From the NCBI GenBank assembly GCA_036496585.1, contig DASXLB010000017.1:23215-87214 (forward strand): 64,000 nucleotides of DNA, in the 5' to 3' direction. The position numbers were made by a program, and so were the translations under genes. Shown here piece by piece: positions 20,652 to 31,018 of the stretch. The DNA is from Vicinamibacterales bacterium (GTDB lineage Bacteria > Acidobacteriota > Vicinamibacteria > Vicinamibacterales > 2-12-FULL-66-21). The notes under the pieces were generated by a model. It was not told the origin of the DNA. It did not search any database and saw nothing but the letters and a program-made list of their open reading frames with translations. The first letter of the stretch is position 1; every line of letters begins with the position of its first letter.

Positions 20652-21293
20652 ATGCGACACAGAGTTGGACATCGGAAACTCGGCCGCGTCACCGAGCATC
20701 GCATTGCGATGCTGCGCAGCCAGGCGGAGCGGCTGATCCGCTACGAGCACATCCAGACGACGGTGCCGAAGGCGAAGGAACTCAGGCCGTTCGTCGAACG
20801 GCTGATCTCCATCGCCAAGCGCGGCCTCGCGGCCGGTGAGGCCAACGGCAAGACCCTGCACGCGCGCCGGCTCGTCCTCCGGGACATCCAGGATCGCGAC
20901 GTCGTGGCCAAGCTGTTCGACACGATCGCGCCGCGGTTCGAGGCGCGGCCGGGGGGCTATACGCGCATCCTGCGCCTCGGCTACCGCCGCGGCGACAGCG
21001 CGGAAGTGGCGCAGATCGAGCTCGTCGGCAGCGAATTCAACCCCAACGCGGAGACCGAGAAGGCCGGCGCCGCCGAGGAGAAGAAGCCGAAGGGCGTCGG
21101 CGGCCGGCTGCGTGCGGCGGCAGATCGCCTGCGCGGCAAGAAAGCCGAAGGCGGCGAAGGGGACGAAGGCGGCGAAGGAACGACGGCCAAGAAGGCGAAG
21201 GCTCCTCGTCCCGAGCGCGGCAAGGGCGGCAGGGCCGACACCCGCGGCAAGGGCGCCAAGACCACCGCGCCGCGGAAGGCGGGCGGTTCGTAA
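20652..21293 (+). CDS. rplQ: 50S ribosomal protein L17 with long basic C-terminal extension
   Basis: 213 residues, against a usual 115-130. Residues 1-125 are L17 (MRHRVGHRKLGRVTEHR, LIRYEHIQTTVPKAKELRP, GGYTRILRLGYRRGDSAEVAQIELV). The remaining 85 residues are a low-complexity Lys/Ala/Gly/Glu tail. Starts one base after the rpoA stop and is the last gene of the cluster. Confidence 0.96.
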   Translation: MRHRVGHRKLGRVTEHRIAMLRSQAERLIRYEHIQTTVPKAKELRPFVERLISIAKRGLAAGEANGKTLHARRLVLRDIQDRDVVAKLFDTIAPRFEARPGGYTRILRLGYRRGDSAEVAQIELVGSEFNPNAETEKAGAAEEKKPKGVGGRLRAAADRLRGKKAEGGEGDEGGEGTTAKKAKAPRPERGKGGRADTRGKGAKTTAPRKAGGS

Positions 21294-21350
21294 CTGCCGG
21301 CTGCCGGTTGCCGTTGGCGATTGCCGATTCACGGACGGGCGATCGCTGAG
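21294..21350 (+). repeat. GCCGGTT-type degenerate short repeats after rplQ
   Basis: CTGCCGG, CTGCCGG, TTGCCGT, TGGCGAT, TGCCGAT and related units directly after the rplQ stop, the same kind of roughly 7-base periodic sequence as the AACTGG copies but with another base composition. Confidence 0.45.
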
Positions 21351-21379
21351 GGGCGATTGGATTGTTCGATTGATCATTG

Positions 21380-21413
21380 AGGCCGGTTGCGCGTCGCGCG
21401 GCCGGCCTTTTCT
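21380..21413 (+). terminator. intrinsic terminator of the ribosomal cluster
   Basis: AGGCCGG (21380-21386) pairs with CCGGCCT (21402-21408), with an inner GCGCG/CGCG pair, followed by TTTC. Located 87 bases after rplQ. Confidence 0.75.
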
Positions 21414-21469
21414 TGTCCCGTTCCGCAACTTTCCGCGCGCTCCAGGGTTTGTCTCCCGGAGAGTTGCCC

Positions 21470-21937
21470 ATGGCAGAAGAGACGCGGCGAGCGGCCCCCC
21501 GGGTTATTGCGGCGATACTGGTCTTCGGATCGGTGGTCGGCCTGATCGGCAACTGGCGTCTGGCCGCGAGCGCGTGGCGTCTCGGTCAGGCGGCGACCTA
21601 CACGACCGCGGCGCTGTCGCTGCCGCTCTTCGCCTGGGCAGCTATTCAGTTGTGGCGCGGCCGGCCGAACGGCCGGTCCTGGGTGACGCGCCTGCTGGCA
21701 TTCCAGATTCCCATCGCCGGCGCCGGGCGCGTGAGCTACGAGTTTTCGATGGGCACGAGCGCGCGGCTGCTGGCCGGCGACGCCGTGCGCCGATTCGGCT
21801 TCGACATCGGATCGTCGTTCAATCTGCTGTCACCGGCCGCGCATGGCTGGATCGCCGGCGTCAACATCGTCGCGCTGGGCTTCTGGGCCTATCTGGTGTT
21901 CACCCGTCCCGGCCGTCTTCGAAACGCAGCTCCATGA
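21470..21937 (+). CDS. small hypothetical membrane protein (about four TM segments)
   Basis: 155 residues, start ATG 21470 with GGAGAG upstream. Hydrophobic segments near 12-32, 42-60, 76-92 and 125-146 with Arg-rich loops. No motif recognised. Stands alone after the ribosomal terminator. Its 3' end overlaps the convergent acetyltransferase gene by 38 bases. Function unknown. Confidence 0.65.
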   Translation: MAEETRRAAPRVIAAILVFGSVVGLIGNWRLAASAWRLGQAATYTTAALSLPLFAWAAIQLWRGRPNGRSWVTRLLAFQIPIAGAGRVSYEFSMGTSARLLAGDAVRRFGFDIGSSFNLLSPAAHGWIAGVNIVALGFWAYLVFTRPGRLRNAAP

Positions 21938-22379
21938 AGGCGGTGCCGGCGATCGGGTTGTAGCGGTACGGCTCGGTTTCGCGAAACCCAAGCGATCGAT
22001 AGAGGGCCAGCGCGCCGTGCATCGACGGCAGCGTGTCGAGCAGCATGCGGCGGTAGCCGATACGCCGGCCCTCGTCGATCAGCGCCGCCGCGATCGCGCG
22101 GCCGATCCCGCGGCACTGCGCGGCCGGCCGCACGTAGAGCCGCTTCATCTCACACGCATCGTCGGAGAGCCCGCGCAAAGCGCCGCAGCCGAGATCGTCG
22201 CCGTCCCCGCGCGCCAGCAGCATGAGGCCGTGCGGCGGCCCGTACTCTCGCGCGAGATGGGTGATCTCGTCGTCGAAATGCTGGAACTCGAGCGAGACGC
22301 CGAGCGAGGCGGCATACTCGCGGATCAGCAGTTCCGCAGCGGCCCACGCATCGTGTGAGGCGGCACGCTCGATCGTCAT
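21900..22379 (-). CDS. GNAT-family N-acetyltransferase
   Basis: 159 residues from ATG 22379 (MTIERAASHDAWAAAEL). Motif A is plain: MKRLYVRPAAQCRGIGRAI, the acetyl-CoA pyrophosphate loop (Q/RxxGxG/A). It is followed by YRRMLLDTLPSMHGALALYRSLGF and YNPIAGTAFMEL, a pattern common in putative GNAT enzymes. Substrate unknown. Downstream of fusA2 on the same strand, with a 150-base gap holding short repeats. Convergent overlap with the preceding membrane protein gene. Confidence 0.85.
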   Translation of the reverse strand: MTIERAASHDAWAAAELLIREYAASLGVSLEFQHFDDEITHLAREYGPPHGLMLLARGDGDDLGCGALRGLSDDACEMKRLYVRPAAQCRGIGRAIAAALIDEGRRIGYRRMLLDTLPSMHGALALYRSLGFRETEPYRYNPIAGTAFMELRFEDGRDG

Positions 22380-22451
22380 GCCCGCAGCCTCCCACGGATC
22401 GCCGCGGTCCCGGCAGGCCAATCGCCCTCCGGTCCGGCTCTCAGCACCTCC

Positions 22452-22490
22452 CATTCGTCATTCGTCGTTCAGCATTCGCCATTCGTCATT
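22452..22490. repeat. CATTCGT heptamer repeats
   Basis: CATTCGT-CATTCGT-CGTTCAG-CATTCGC-CATTCGT-CATT, a tandem series of 7-base units in the gap between fusA2 and the GNAT gene. Same period as the TAACTGG family, different unit. Confidence 0.7.
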
Positions 22491-22529
22491 GACGGAATGC
22501 CGAAGCCAGCACAGCCCGGGGGCTCGAGA

Positions 22530-24623
22530 TCAGGCTTCTTCCGGCAGCTCCGCGCCGCGCTCGGCCTTGCTCGCCGCGATGATCTTGGCGTGCAGGTGCG
22601 CGGGCACTTCCTCGTAGTGATTGAACTCCATGTGATACGAGCCGCGGCCGCCGGTGGCTGAGGTGAGGTGCTGTTCGTAGGTCAGCATCTCCGACATCGG
22701 CACCTTGGCGCGGATGATCGTCGAGGCGCCGCGCGTGTCCATGCCGCCGATGCGGCCGCGGCGGGAGTTGAGATCGCCCATCAAGTCGCCCGCGTAGTCC
22801 GAGGGTGCATAGACCTCTACGTTCATCACCGGCTCGAGCAGCGTCGGGCGCGCGCGGGCCATGCCGTCCTTGAAGGCGAGCGAGCCCGCCATCTTGAACG
22901 ACATCTCGCTCGAGTCCACCGCGTGGAACGATCCGTCGAAGACGCTGGCGCGGAAGTCGACCATCGGGTAGCCGGCCAGGAAGCCGCGCATCCGCGAGTC
23001 CTGGATGCCCTTCTCGATTGCCGGCACGAACTGGCGCGGAATGGAGCCGCCGAAGATATCGTTGACGAACTCGAAATCGCTGCCCGCAGGCAGCGGCTCG
23101 AAGCGGACCTTGCAATCGCCGAACTGGCCGTGCCCGCCGGTCTGCTTCTTGTGCCGGCCGTGCGCTTCGACCGCTGCCCTGATCGTCTCGCGATAGGGAA
23201 TGCGCGGCAGCTTGAGCATCACCTCGACGCCGAAGCGGCGCTTCAGCTTGGCCACGGTGACCTCGATATGCGACTGCCCCTGTCCCGCGAGCAGCAGTTC
23301 CTTCGTCTGCTGGTCGCGGGTGTAGCTGATCGTGGGATCCTCCTCCTGCAGCCGGTGCAGCGCCGTGCTGATCTTCTCCTCGTCGCCGCGGCTCTTCGGC
23401 TCGATCGCGTAGGAGATGACCGGCTCCGGAAACCTGATCGGCGGTACCGCTGTCGCTCCCTTCTCACCGAAGACGTCGCTCGTCTGCGTCTCCTTCAGCT
23501 TGGCGACCGCGCCGATGTCGCCGGCCCGGATCTCGGGCACGTTCGTCTGGGTCTTGCCTTGGACGACGGCGAGGTGGCCGAGACGCTCCGGGGTGTCCCT
23601 GGTGACGTTGTGCACCGTCGCGTCAGCCTTGAGCGTGCCGGAGAGGACGCGAAACAACGTGATCCGTCCGGCGAACGGGTCCGCCACGGTCTTCCACACG
23701 AACGCCGCCGTGGCGCCGCCGTCCCGCGCCGGAATCTCGATCTCGTCGCCCGTCGCCGTCTTCGCCTTCAGCGCGCGCTCGGCCGGCGAGGGCAGGCACG
23801 CGACGATCGTGTCGAGCAGCGGCTGGATGCCGACGTTCGCCGTCGCCGAGGTCAGGACGACCGGGAAAATCTTCCCCGCCGCGATACCGCGCTTGAGTCC
23901 TGCGGTCAGGTCCTCCTGCGAGAGCGTGCCGGCGTCGAAGAACTTCTCCATCAGCGAGTCATCGGCTTCGGCGACCATCTCGATCAGCGCCTCGCGCGCG
24001 GTTTCGGCGGTGCCGAGCATGTCACCGGGGATCGCGCCGTCGACCGGCTTGCCGCTCGCGTCGTTGGCGAACGTCAGCGCCTTCATCGCCACCAGATCGA
24101 CGACGCCCCTGAAGTGCTTCTCCTCGCCGATCGGCAGCTGAATCGGGATCACGGTACGGCCAAACGCGGAGCGTAGCGACACCAGCGAGCGGTCGAGGCT
24201 GGCGCGCTCGCGGTCGACTCGGTTCAGCACGATCAGGCGCGGCAGCGCGAGCTCGTCCGCGGCCTCCCACACTTTCTCGGTCGAGACTTCGACGCCGGCG
24301 ACGCCGTCGACGACGACCAGCGCGGCGTCGGCGACACGCAGCCCGGCCCGGGCATCGCTGAGGAAGTTCGCCATGCCTGGCGTATCGACGAAGTTGATCT
24401 TGGCTCTATTCCATTCGGCGTAGGCGACGCCGGCCGAGAGCGTGTGCTTGCGCGCGATGGCTTCTTCGTCGTAATCGGTGACGGAGGTCCCTTCGTCGAC
24501 CTTGCCAAGGCGGTTGACGGCGCCGGCGTCGTAAAGGAGGGCGGATACCAGCTGCGTCTTTCCCGAACCGGAGTGGCCGACCAGCGCGACGTTGCGCAGA
24601 CTGGCGGCGTCATAGACCTTCAT
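22530..24623 (-). CDS. fusA2: elongation factor G-like GTPase (FusA2 type)
   Basis: 697 residues starting MKVYDAASLRNVALVGHSGSGKTQLVSALL. The whole EF-G architecture is present: P-loop GHSGSGKT 16-23, NRVD instead of NKxD, domain II, and domain IV with GGHGQFGDCKVRFEPL. In switch II DTPGH reads DTPGM (80-84), so the catalytic His of translational GTPases is replaced, as in mycobacterial FusA2-type proteins. FusA2 proteins are not canonical translocases, and their cellular role is poorly defined. ATG 24623 has GGAGGG upstream. Divergent from the GH172 gene. Confidence 0.92.
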   Translation of the reverse strand: MKVYDAASLRNVALVGHSGSGKTQLVSALLYDAGAVNRLGKVDEGTSVTDYDEEAIARKHTLSAGVAYAEWNRAKINFVDTPGMANFLSDARAGLRVADAALVVVDGVAGVEVSTEKVWEAADELALPRLIVLNRVDRERASLDRSLVSLRSAFGRTVIPIQLPIGEEKHFRGVVDLVAMKALTFANDASGKPVDGAIPGDMLGTAETAREALIEMVAEADDSLMEKFFDAGTLSQEDLTAGLKRGIAAGKIFPVVLTSATANVGIQPLLDTIVACLPSPAERALKAKTATGDEIEIPARDGGATAAFVWKTVADPFAGRITLFRVLSGTLKADATVHNVTRDTPERLGHLAVVQGKTQTNVPEIRAGDIGAVAKLKETQTSDVFGEKGATAVPPIRFPEPVISYAIEPKSRGDEEKISTALHRLQEEDPTISYTRDQQTKELLLAGQGQSHIEVTVAKLKRRFGVEVMLKLPRIPYRETIRAAVEAHGRHKKQTGGHGQFGDCKVRFEPLPAGSDFEFVNDIFGGSIPRQFVPAIEKGIQDSRMRGFLAGYPMVDFRASVFDGSFHAVDSSEMSFKMAGSLAFKDGMARARPTLLEPVMNVEVYAPSDYAGDLMGDLNSRRGRIGGMDTRGASTIIRAKVPMSEMLTYEQHLTSATGGRGSYHMEFNHYEEVPAHLHAKIIAASKAERGAELPEEA

Positions 24624-24772
24624 AAGGTGTGCCCTCCGATGGGGCCGGTCCGGAGCGACCGGCCGATTGGCCATCGTATGACTGCCGCGTGACGGGATCA
24701 AGCGATCCGCTGCCAGGCAGCCCGTGGCTGGCGGGCGGCAGGTAGCGTAGAGTGTCCGTCGCGAGGTGACGC

Positions 24773-25897
24773 ATGACGAAGCAGCGCGACCGGCGCGGAT
24801 TCCTGCAGGGTGTGCTGGCGGCGGGAGGGGTGGCGGCCGGCCTTCGCGGCATGGTCGAGGCGCAGCAGACACCGGGAGACTTCGCGTTTCTCCCTGCCTA
24901 CGCGCGGGCGCAGAGCTATCGCTCCCTCAAACAATCCAGCTATGACACCACCGGCGGCAACAGCGACCGCTGGCCGATCCCGGCTGGTGCGGTGCGGGAG
25001 GTGTTCGCGCAGGAGGGGCCCGGCGTCATCACCCACATCTGGTTCACGATCGCGGCGCGGAGCGGGGACCATCTCAAGGAACTGGTGCTGCGCGGCTACT
25101 GGGACGGCAGCGCCAAACCGTGCGTCGAGGTGCCGATCGGCGATTTTTTCGGCCTCAACCTCGGCAGCTACGTCCTCTTCGAGTCACGCTATCTGGCGTG
25201 CTCGCCCGGCAAGTCGCTCAACGCGTACTTCGCGATGCCGTATCGCCGCTCGGCGCGCTTCACGGTGACGAACGAAGGCACCCAGGATGTCGGCTCGTTC
25301 TACTCGAACATCGACTTCATGCGCGTGCCGCGGCTGCCGGAAGACGCCCTCTACTTCCACGCGCAATACCGGCAGGCGGCGCCGTGCGTGCCGGTGGCCG
25401 GCCCCGATCCGAAGCTCAACCCCGACGGCGCGAAGAACTACGTCTACATGGAGACCCGCGGCCGCGGCCACTTGATGGGCGTGACGCTTGGCGTGCTGCA
25501 GAACGCCAACGGCTGGTGGGGCGAGGGGGACGACATGATCTTCGTGGACGAGGGCGCCAAGCCGACGATCGTCGGGACCGGCAGCGAAGACTATTTTCTC
25601 GGCAGTTGGGACTTCGGCGGCCGCGACGGCGCGATTCCCTTCGGCCATCAGATGTACGGCGCGCCGCTCATCGTCAATGCCGAGCGCACCGGCGGCCGCT
25701 ACTGCTGTTACCGCTGGCACGGCGACAACCCGGTGACCTTCGAGCGTTCGCTCAAACACACGATGGAGCACGGCCATGCCAACGATCGCGGCGACAACTT
25801 TTTCTCGTGCGCCTACTGGTATCAGACCGATCCGTTCACCGACTTTCCGCAGCTGCCGGCGGCGGCCCAGCGGCTGCCGGTCGTGCGTACGTCGTGA
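24773..25897 (+). CDS. GH172 (DUF2961) family glycoside hydrolase, Tat-exported
   Basis: 374 residues. The N-terminus RDRRGFLQGVLAAGGVAAG is a twin-arginine signal, so the enzyme is probably secreted folded. The body has DUF2961 features: YDTTGGNSDRWPI, PGVITHIWFT, GYWDGSAKPCVEVPIGDFFG, and TGSEDYFLGSWDFG with acidic residues near the predicted active site. Characterised GH172 members act on difructose dianhydride or arabinofuranosides; the substrate here is unknown. Convergent with the GH3 gene 78 bases away, suggesting a shared sugar-degrading role. Confidence 0.88.
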   Translation: MTKQRDRRGFLQGVLAAGGVAAGLRGMVEAQQTPGDFAFLPAYARAQSYRSLKQSSYDTTGGNSDRWPIPAGAVREVFAQEGPGVITHIWFTIAARSGDHLKELVLRGYWDGSAKPCVEVPIGDFFGLNLGSYVLFESRYLACSPGKSLNAYFAMPYRRSARFTVTNEGTQDVGSFYSNIDFMRVPRLPEDALYFHAQYRQAAPCVPVAGPDPKLNPDGAKNYVYMETRGRGHLMGVTLGVLQNANGWWGEGDDMIFVDEGAKPTIVGTGSEDYFLGSWDFGGRDGAIPFGHQMYGAPLIVNAERTGGRYCCYRWHGDNPVTFERSLKHTMEHGHANDRGDNFFSCAYWYQTDPFTDFPQLPAAAQRLPVVRTS

Positions 25898-25975
25898 GGC
25901 CGCTGAAGGATCGCAGCAGGCTCAGGCCAGAGTGTACGGCTCTCGTGTGTGTCCCGCGCGCCGCGACAGGCGTGG

Positions 25976-28306
25976 CTATTTGACTGTCAGCGTCGCTTTG
26001 AGCGTCGTGTTCGAGCTGTCGCCGACCAGGATGTCGAAGTCACCGGGCTCGACGCGGCGCTGCATGTTCTGATCGATCAGCCAGAGCGCCTCGGGACCGA
26101 TCGGCAGCGTCACGACCTTCGATTCGCCGGGTTGCAGCGACACGCGCTGGAAGGCGCGGAGCTGCTTGACCGGCCGGGTCACCGACGCGATCACGTCGTG
26201 CACGTAGAGCTGGACGACCTCGTCGCCGGCGCGTGTGCCGGTGTTGGTGACGGTCACGCTCGCGGTCGTGCGTCCGGCGGGACCGATCGTCGGGTCGGCG
26301 AGCTTCAGCCCGGTGAGCGTGAACGTCGTGTAGCTCAGTCCGAAACCGAACGGATAGAGCGGGGCGCGCGACTCGAACAGATAGTCCCGGAACGACGTCG
26401 CTTTGCGGTCGTAGTAGACCGGAAGCTGGCCGACCGTGCGCGGCACCGTGATCGGCAGCTTGCCCGCCGGGTTCACGTCGCCAAACAGGGCATCGGCGAT
26501 CGCCGTCCCTCCCTCCTGCCCCTGGTACCAGACCTCGAGGATGGCCGGCACCTTTTCGGCGACCTTGGTGATCGACAGCGGTCGGCCGTTCATCAGCACG
26601 ACGACCACGGGCTTGCCGGTGGCGACGAGCTGGTCGACGAGCTCCTGCTGGTTGCCGGTGAGATCCAGGGTCGCCATGTCACCGAGATGGTTGTCGGCGT
26701 AGGCCTCGCGCGACGTCGACTCGTTGGTGCCGATGACGGCGACGACGACGTCGGCGGTCCTGGCGATCTTGACGGCGTCGGCGATCCGCTGCGCGTTCTT
26801 CGCCGGGTCCCCGGCGACGATCTCGTTGCGGTCCCAGCTCGCCGGCTCCTCGGTAATCCGCGTCCCTTCCGCCGACGCGATCTCGACGCCGGCGCCGGTC
26901 TTGTCCTTGATCCCCTGCAGCACGCTGACGCCGCGGCCCGGCTGTTCGCTGTAGCCGCCGAGGTGCACGTCGATGGCGTTGGGCCCGACGACGGCGATCC
27001 GCTTGAGCTTCGAGCGATCGAGCGGCAGTGTGTGGTTGTCGTTCTTGAGCAGCACCATCGACGCCCGCGCCGCCTCCAGCGCCAGCGCCTGCGCGTCCGG
27101 CGTGTTGGTGACGCGCTCGGCTTCGTCTGGATCGGCATACGGGTGTTCGAACAGGCCCGCGAGGAACTTCAGCGTCAGCACGTGCCGCGCCGCGTCGGTG
27201 ACCAGGCGTTCGTCGATGCGCCCGGCCTTCACCTCGTCGACGAGCGTCGCGTAGGCCTGTCGATCCGGCAGCTCGAGGTCGACGCCGGCCGAAATCGCCA
27301 GCTTCGCGGCCTCCGCGAGCGAGCCGACGACATGGTGCCGATTGGCGAGCTGCTCGATCGCGTTGTAGTCGGAGACGACGAAGCCCTGGAAGCCCCATTC
27401 CTGACGCAGCACGCGCTGCAGGAGGAACTGGCTCGCCGTCGAGGGAACGCCGTCGACCTCGTTGTAGGAGGGCATCACGGACATCACGTGGCCCTCCTTG
27501 ATCGCGCGCTCGAACGGCCACAGCAGCTCCTCACGCAGTTCGCGTTCGGGCACTTGCGTCGGCGCGGTGTTGATGCCGCCTTCGTTGGGTCCATGGGCGG
27601 CGAAGTGTTTCGCAGTGGCGAAGACGTGTCCGGCCGTGAGCAGCGGCATCGGGCCCTGGTAGCCGCGAATCGCGGCGAGTCCCATCTCCCCGACCAGATG
27701 CGGATCTTCGCCGTAGGTCTCCTCGGTGCGCCCCCAGCGCGGGTCGCGCGCCAGGTCGATGACCGGCGACAGCACCTGCTGCGCGCCGCGCGCCCGAGCC
27801 TCGCGCGCCGCGATCGTCATCACGCGTTCGACCAGCGCGGGATCCCAGCTGCTGGCGAGCGCGATGGGAACGGGGAAGTTCGTCCCTTTCATCGCCGCCA
27901 GCCCGTGCAGCGCCTCTTCGTGGAACATCACCGGCACCTGGAGCCGGGTGTGCTCCATCACCCAGTGCTGGATGGCGTTGACGAACTCCGCGGTCTCGCG
28001 CGGGCCTCGGCGCTTGCCGCCCCGCTCGACGCCGTCGCTGACGCGGGTGACCTGGCCGATGCCGTTCTGCAGGATCGGAGCCGCTTTGCCCGGATCGAAG
28101 TTTCCGGCGGCATCCGCGAGCTGCCGCTTCTGTTGCCACACGGCAAGCGTCTGCGCGGCTTTTTCCTCGAGCGTCATCCGGCTGAGGAGATCCTCGACGC
28201 GGCGTTCGACGGGCAGTGCGGCGTCTTTGTACGGCGGCACCGACTGAGCGGACAGCGTCAGAGACGCAGCGGTAGCGAGAACGAGGACGGCGGATTGGGC
28301 GCGCAT
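25976..28306 (-). CDS. bglX: exported GH3 beta-glucosidase
   Basis: 776 residues with an N-terminal signal peptide (AVLVLATAASLTLSAQS). The GH3 N-terminal barrel carries the nucleophile Asp313 in GFQGFVVSDYNAIEQL. The C-terminal sandwich domain and a fibronectin-III-like domain (SYTTFTLTGLKLADPTIGPAG, GDEVVQLYV) follow, as in BglX. Periplasmic or outer-surface hydrolysis of beta-linked glucosides or xylosides is the family role. Ends TLKATLTVK. Confidence 0.95.
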   Translation of the reverse strand: MRAQSAVLVLATAASLTLSAQSVPPYKDAALPVERRVEDLLSRMTLEEKAAQTLAVWQQKRQLADAAGNFDPGKAAPILQNGIGQVTRVSDGVERGGKRRGPRETAEFVNAIQHWVMEHTRLQVPVMFHEEALHGLAAMKGTNFPVPIALASSWDPALVERVMTIAAREARARGAQQVLSPVIDLARDPRWGRTEETYGEDPHLVGEMGLAAIRGYQGPMPLLTAGHVFATAKHFAAHGPNEGGINTAPTQVPERELREELLWPFERAIKEGHVMSVMPSYNEVDGVPSTASQFLLQRVLRQEWGFQGFVVSDYNAIEQLANRHHVVGSLAEAAKLAISAGVDLELPDRQAYATLVDEVKAGRIDERLVTDAARHVLTLKFLAGLFEHPYADPDEAERVTNTPDAQALALEAARASMVLLKNDNHTLPLDRSKLKRIAVVGPNAIDVHLGGYSEQPGRGVSVLQGIKDKTGAGVEIASAEGTRITEEPASWDRNEIVAGDPAKNAQRIADAVKIARTADVVVAVIGTNESTSREAYADNHLGDMATLDLTGNQQELVDQLVATGKPVVVVLMNGRPLSITKVAEKVPAILEVWYQGQEGGTAIADALFGDVNPAGKLPITVPRTVGQLPVYYDRKATSFRDYLFESRAPLYPFGFGLSYTTFTLTGLKLADPTIGPAGRTTASVTVTNTGTRAGDEVVQLYVHDVIASVTRPVKQLRAFQRVSLQPGESKVVTLPIGPEALWLIDQNMQRRVEPGDFDILVGDSSNTTLKATLTVK

Positions 28307-28318
28307 GTACGGGTGCAG

Positions 28319-28360
28319 CCTATCGCAGCCGGTTGCCGGTTGCCAGTTGCAACTCAGCGA
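28319..28360. repeat. CCGGTTGC short repeats between bglX and ABC permease
   Basis: GCCGGTT-GCCGGTT-GCCAGTT-GCAACTC, four 7-base units in the 153-base gap 28307-28459. Same period as other intergenic repeats of the window. Nothing else is recognisable in the gap. Confidence 0.55.
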
Positions 28361-28459
28361 AGGCCAGCGCAGGCCGCTGCGGCTTGAGCCTGGCGATGAA
28401 GCGCGGCGGGATCCGCCCTGCTGCGGGCCCGTCGAGGCTAACCGGCGATGGGCGGCCGG

Positions 28460-29764
28460 CTACTCGTAGCGCAGCGCCTCGATCGGATCGAGCCGCGCGG
28501 CCTTGAACGCCGGGAAGAGGCCGAAGAAGATGCCGACGCTCGCCGAGAAGCCGATGCCGATCGCGAACGACCACCACGGCAGCGAAACGGGGAAGCCCGA
28601 CAACGCGTGCACCCCGAGGCCGATGGCGCTGCCGAAGACGATGCCGAGCACGCCGCCGAATGAGGTCAGGCACACCGCCTCGATCAGGAACTGCCAGAGG
28701 ATCTCGCGGCGGCGGGCGCCGAGCGCCTTACGAACGCCGATCTCGCGCGTCCGTTCGGTCACCGAGATCATCATGATCGCCATGACGCCGATGCCGCCGA
28801 CCATGAGCGCGATCGACGAGATGACGACCAGCGCCAGGAACGTCGCCTGGCTGATCTGGTCCCACACGGCCAGCACCGCGTCCTGCGTCGCGAGGTCGAA
28901 GTCGTTGGGCTGATCGAGCTTCAGGTTGTGTCGGATGCGGATAATCGCTTCGACTTCGCGCATCGCCTGATCGCGCTCGCCCTCCCGCGGCACCACGGCA
29001 ATCATCGCCGTGCGCAGCATGCTCGGGTTGAACTGGCCGCCGGTGAACCGGGTCGAGCCGGTCAGCACCTTGCCGTAGATCTTCTCGTGGGTGGAATACG
29101 GAATGATCGCGAGATCGTCGGCCCCGCCGAGATTGCCGGGGCTCGGACGCGGCCCGAGGACGCCGATCACGGTGAACGCCTCGGAGCCGACGCGGACGAT
29201 CTTGCCGATCGGATCGGTATTGGGGAAGAGCGCCTGCCACGGGCTGTTGCCGAGCAGGATGACCGGGCGGCGATGATCGATCTCCGCCTGCGAGAACATG
29301 CGCCCCGCTTCGACCTTGGCGAAGTTGACGGCCGACCAGTTCTCGGTGACCCCCATGATCGCGACCTGCCGCGTGCGTTCGTGGCCGTAGTAGATGCGCG
29401 ACTGCGAGCCCCCTTGCGCGCCCAGCCAGGTGTCGACGAGCGCGACCGACGGGCATTCGCGCTCGATCGCGAGCGCGTCCTCGCGCGTCAGGTTGGGGCG
29501 TCGCCCCAGCTCGATGAAGCTCTTGCCCGACGAAAACGACAGCGCCCCCATCTTCTGCACGATGATCGTGTCTGGGCCGAGCGTGTTGATGGCGTCGCGG
29601 AACGACTGATCGAAGCCGCGGATCAGCGAGGTCATGCCGACGATCGACGTGATGCCGATGACGACACCGAGCACCGTCAGCGCGCTGCGCATCTTGTTGC
29701 CGCGCAGCGTGTCGAACGACATGACGAAGACTTCCGCGAGGAGACCGGTGCGGTCGGGTGCCAT
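28460..29764 (-). CDS. MacB/FtsX-type ABC transporter permease (second copy)
   Basis: 434 residues. An N-terminal membrane helix (KMRSALTVLGVVIGITSIVGM), a periplasmic MacB-PCD domain of about 250 residues and three C-terminal helices with the FtsX coupling motif SVTERTREIGVRKALGARRREILWQF. It ends DPIEALRYE, as in MacB-like permeases. Starts 27 bases after its paralogue; both should pair with a LolD/MacB-type ATPase, which is not encoded nearby. Probably exports a hydrophobic compound or lipoprotein across the envelope. Confidence 0.92.
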   Translation of the reverse strand: MAPDRTGLLAEVFVMSFDTLRGNKMRSALTVLGVVIGITSIVGMTSLIRGFDQSFRDAINTLGPDTIIVQKMGALSFSSGKSFIELGRRPNLTREDALAIERECPSVALVDTWLGAQGGSQSRIYYGHERTRQVAIMGVTENWSAVNFAKVEAGRMFSQAEIDHRRPVILLGNSPWQALFPNTDPIGKIVRVGSEAFTVIGVLGPRPSPGNLGGADDLAIIPYSTHEKIYGKVLTGSTRFTGGQFNPSMLRTAMIAVVPREGERDQAMREVEAIIRIRHNLKLDQPNDFDLATQDAVLAVWDQISQATFLALVVISSIALMVGGIGVMAIMMISVTERTREIGVRKALGARRREILWQFLIEAVCLTSFGGVLGIVFGSAIGLGVHALSGFPVSLPWWSFAIGIGFSASVGIFFGLFPAFKAARLDPIEALRYE

Positions 29765-29791
29765 TACTCCCTCTCCATCCTTGGCGCGCCG

Positions 29792-31018
<1,227 letters not shown>

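Noticed and set aside
25949-28387. 812-codon open frame antisense to bglX
   Set aside because: Shadow frame; the opposite strand is an intact GH3 enzyme with signal peptide.
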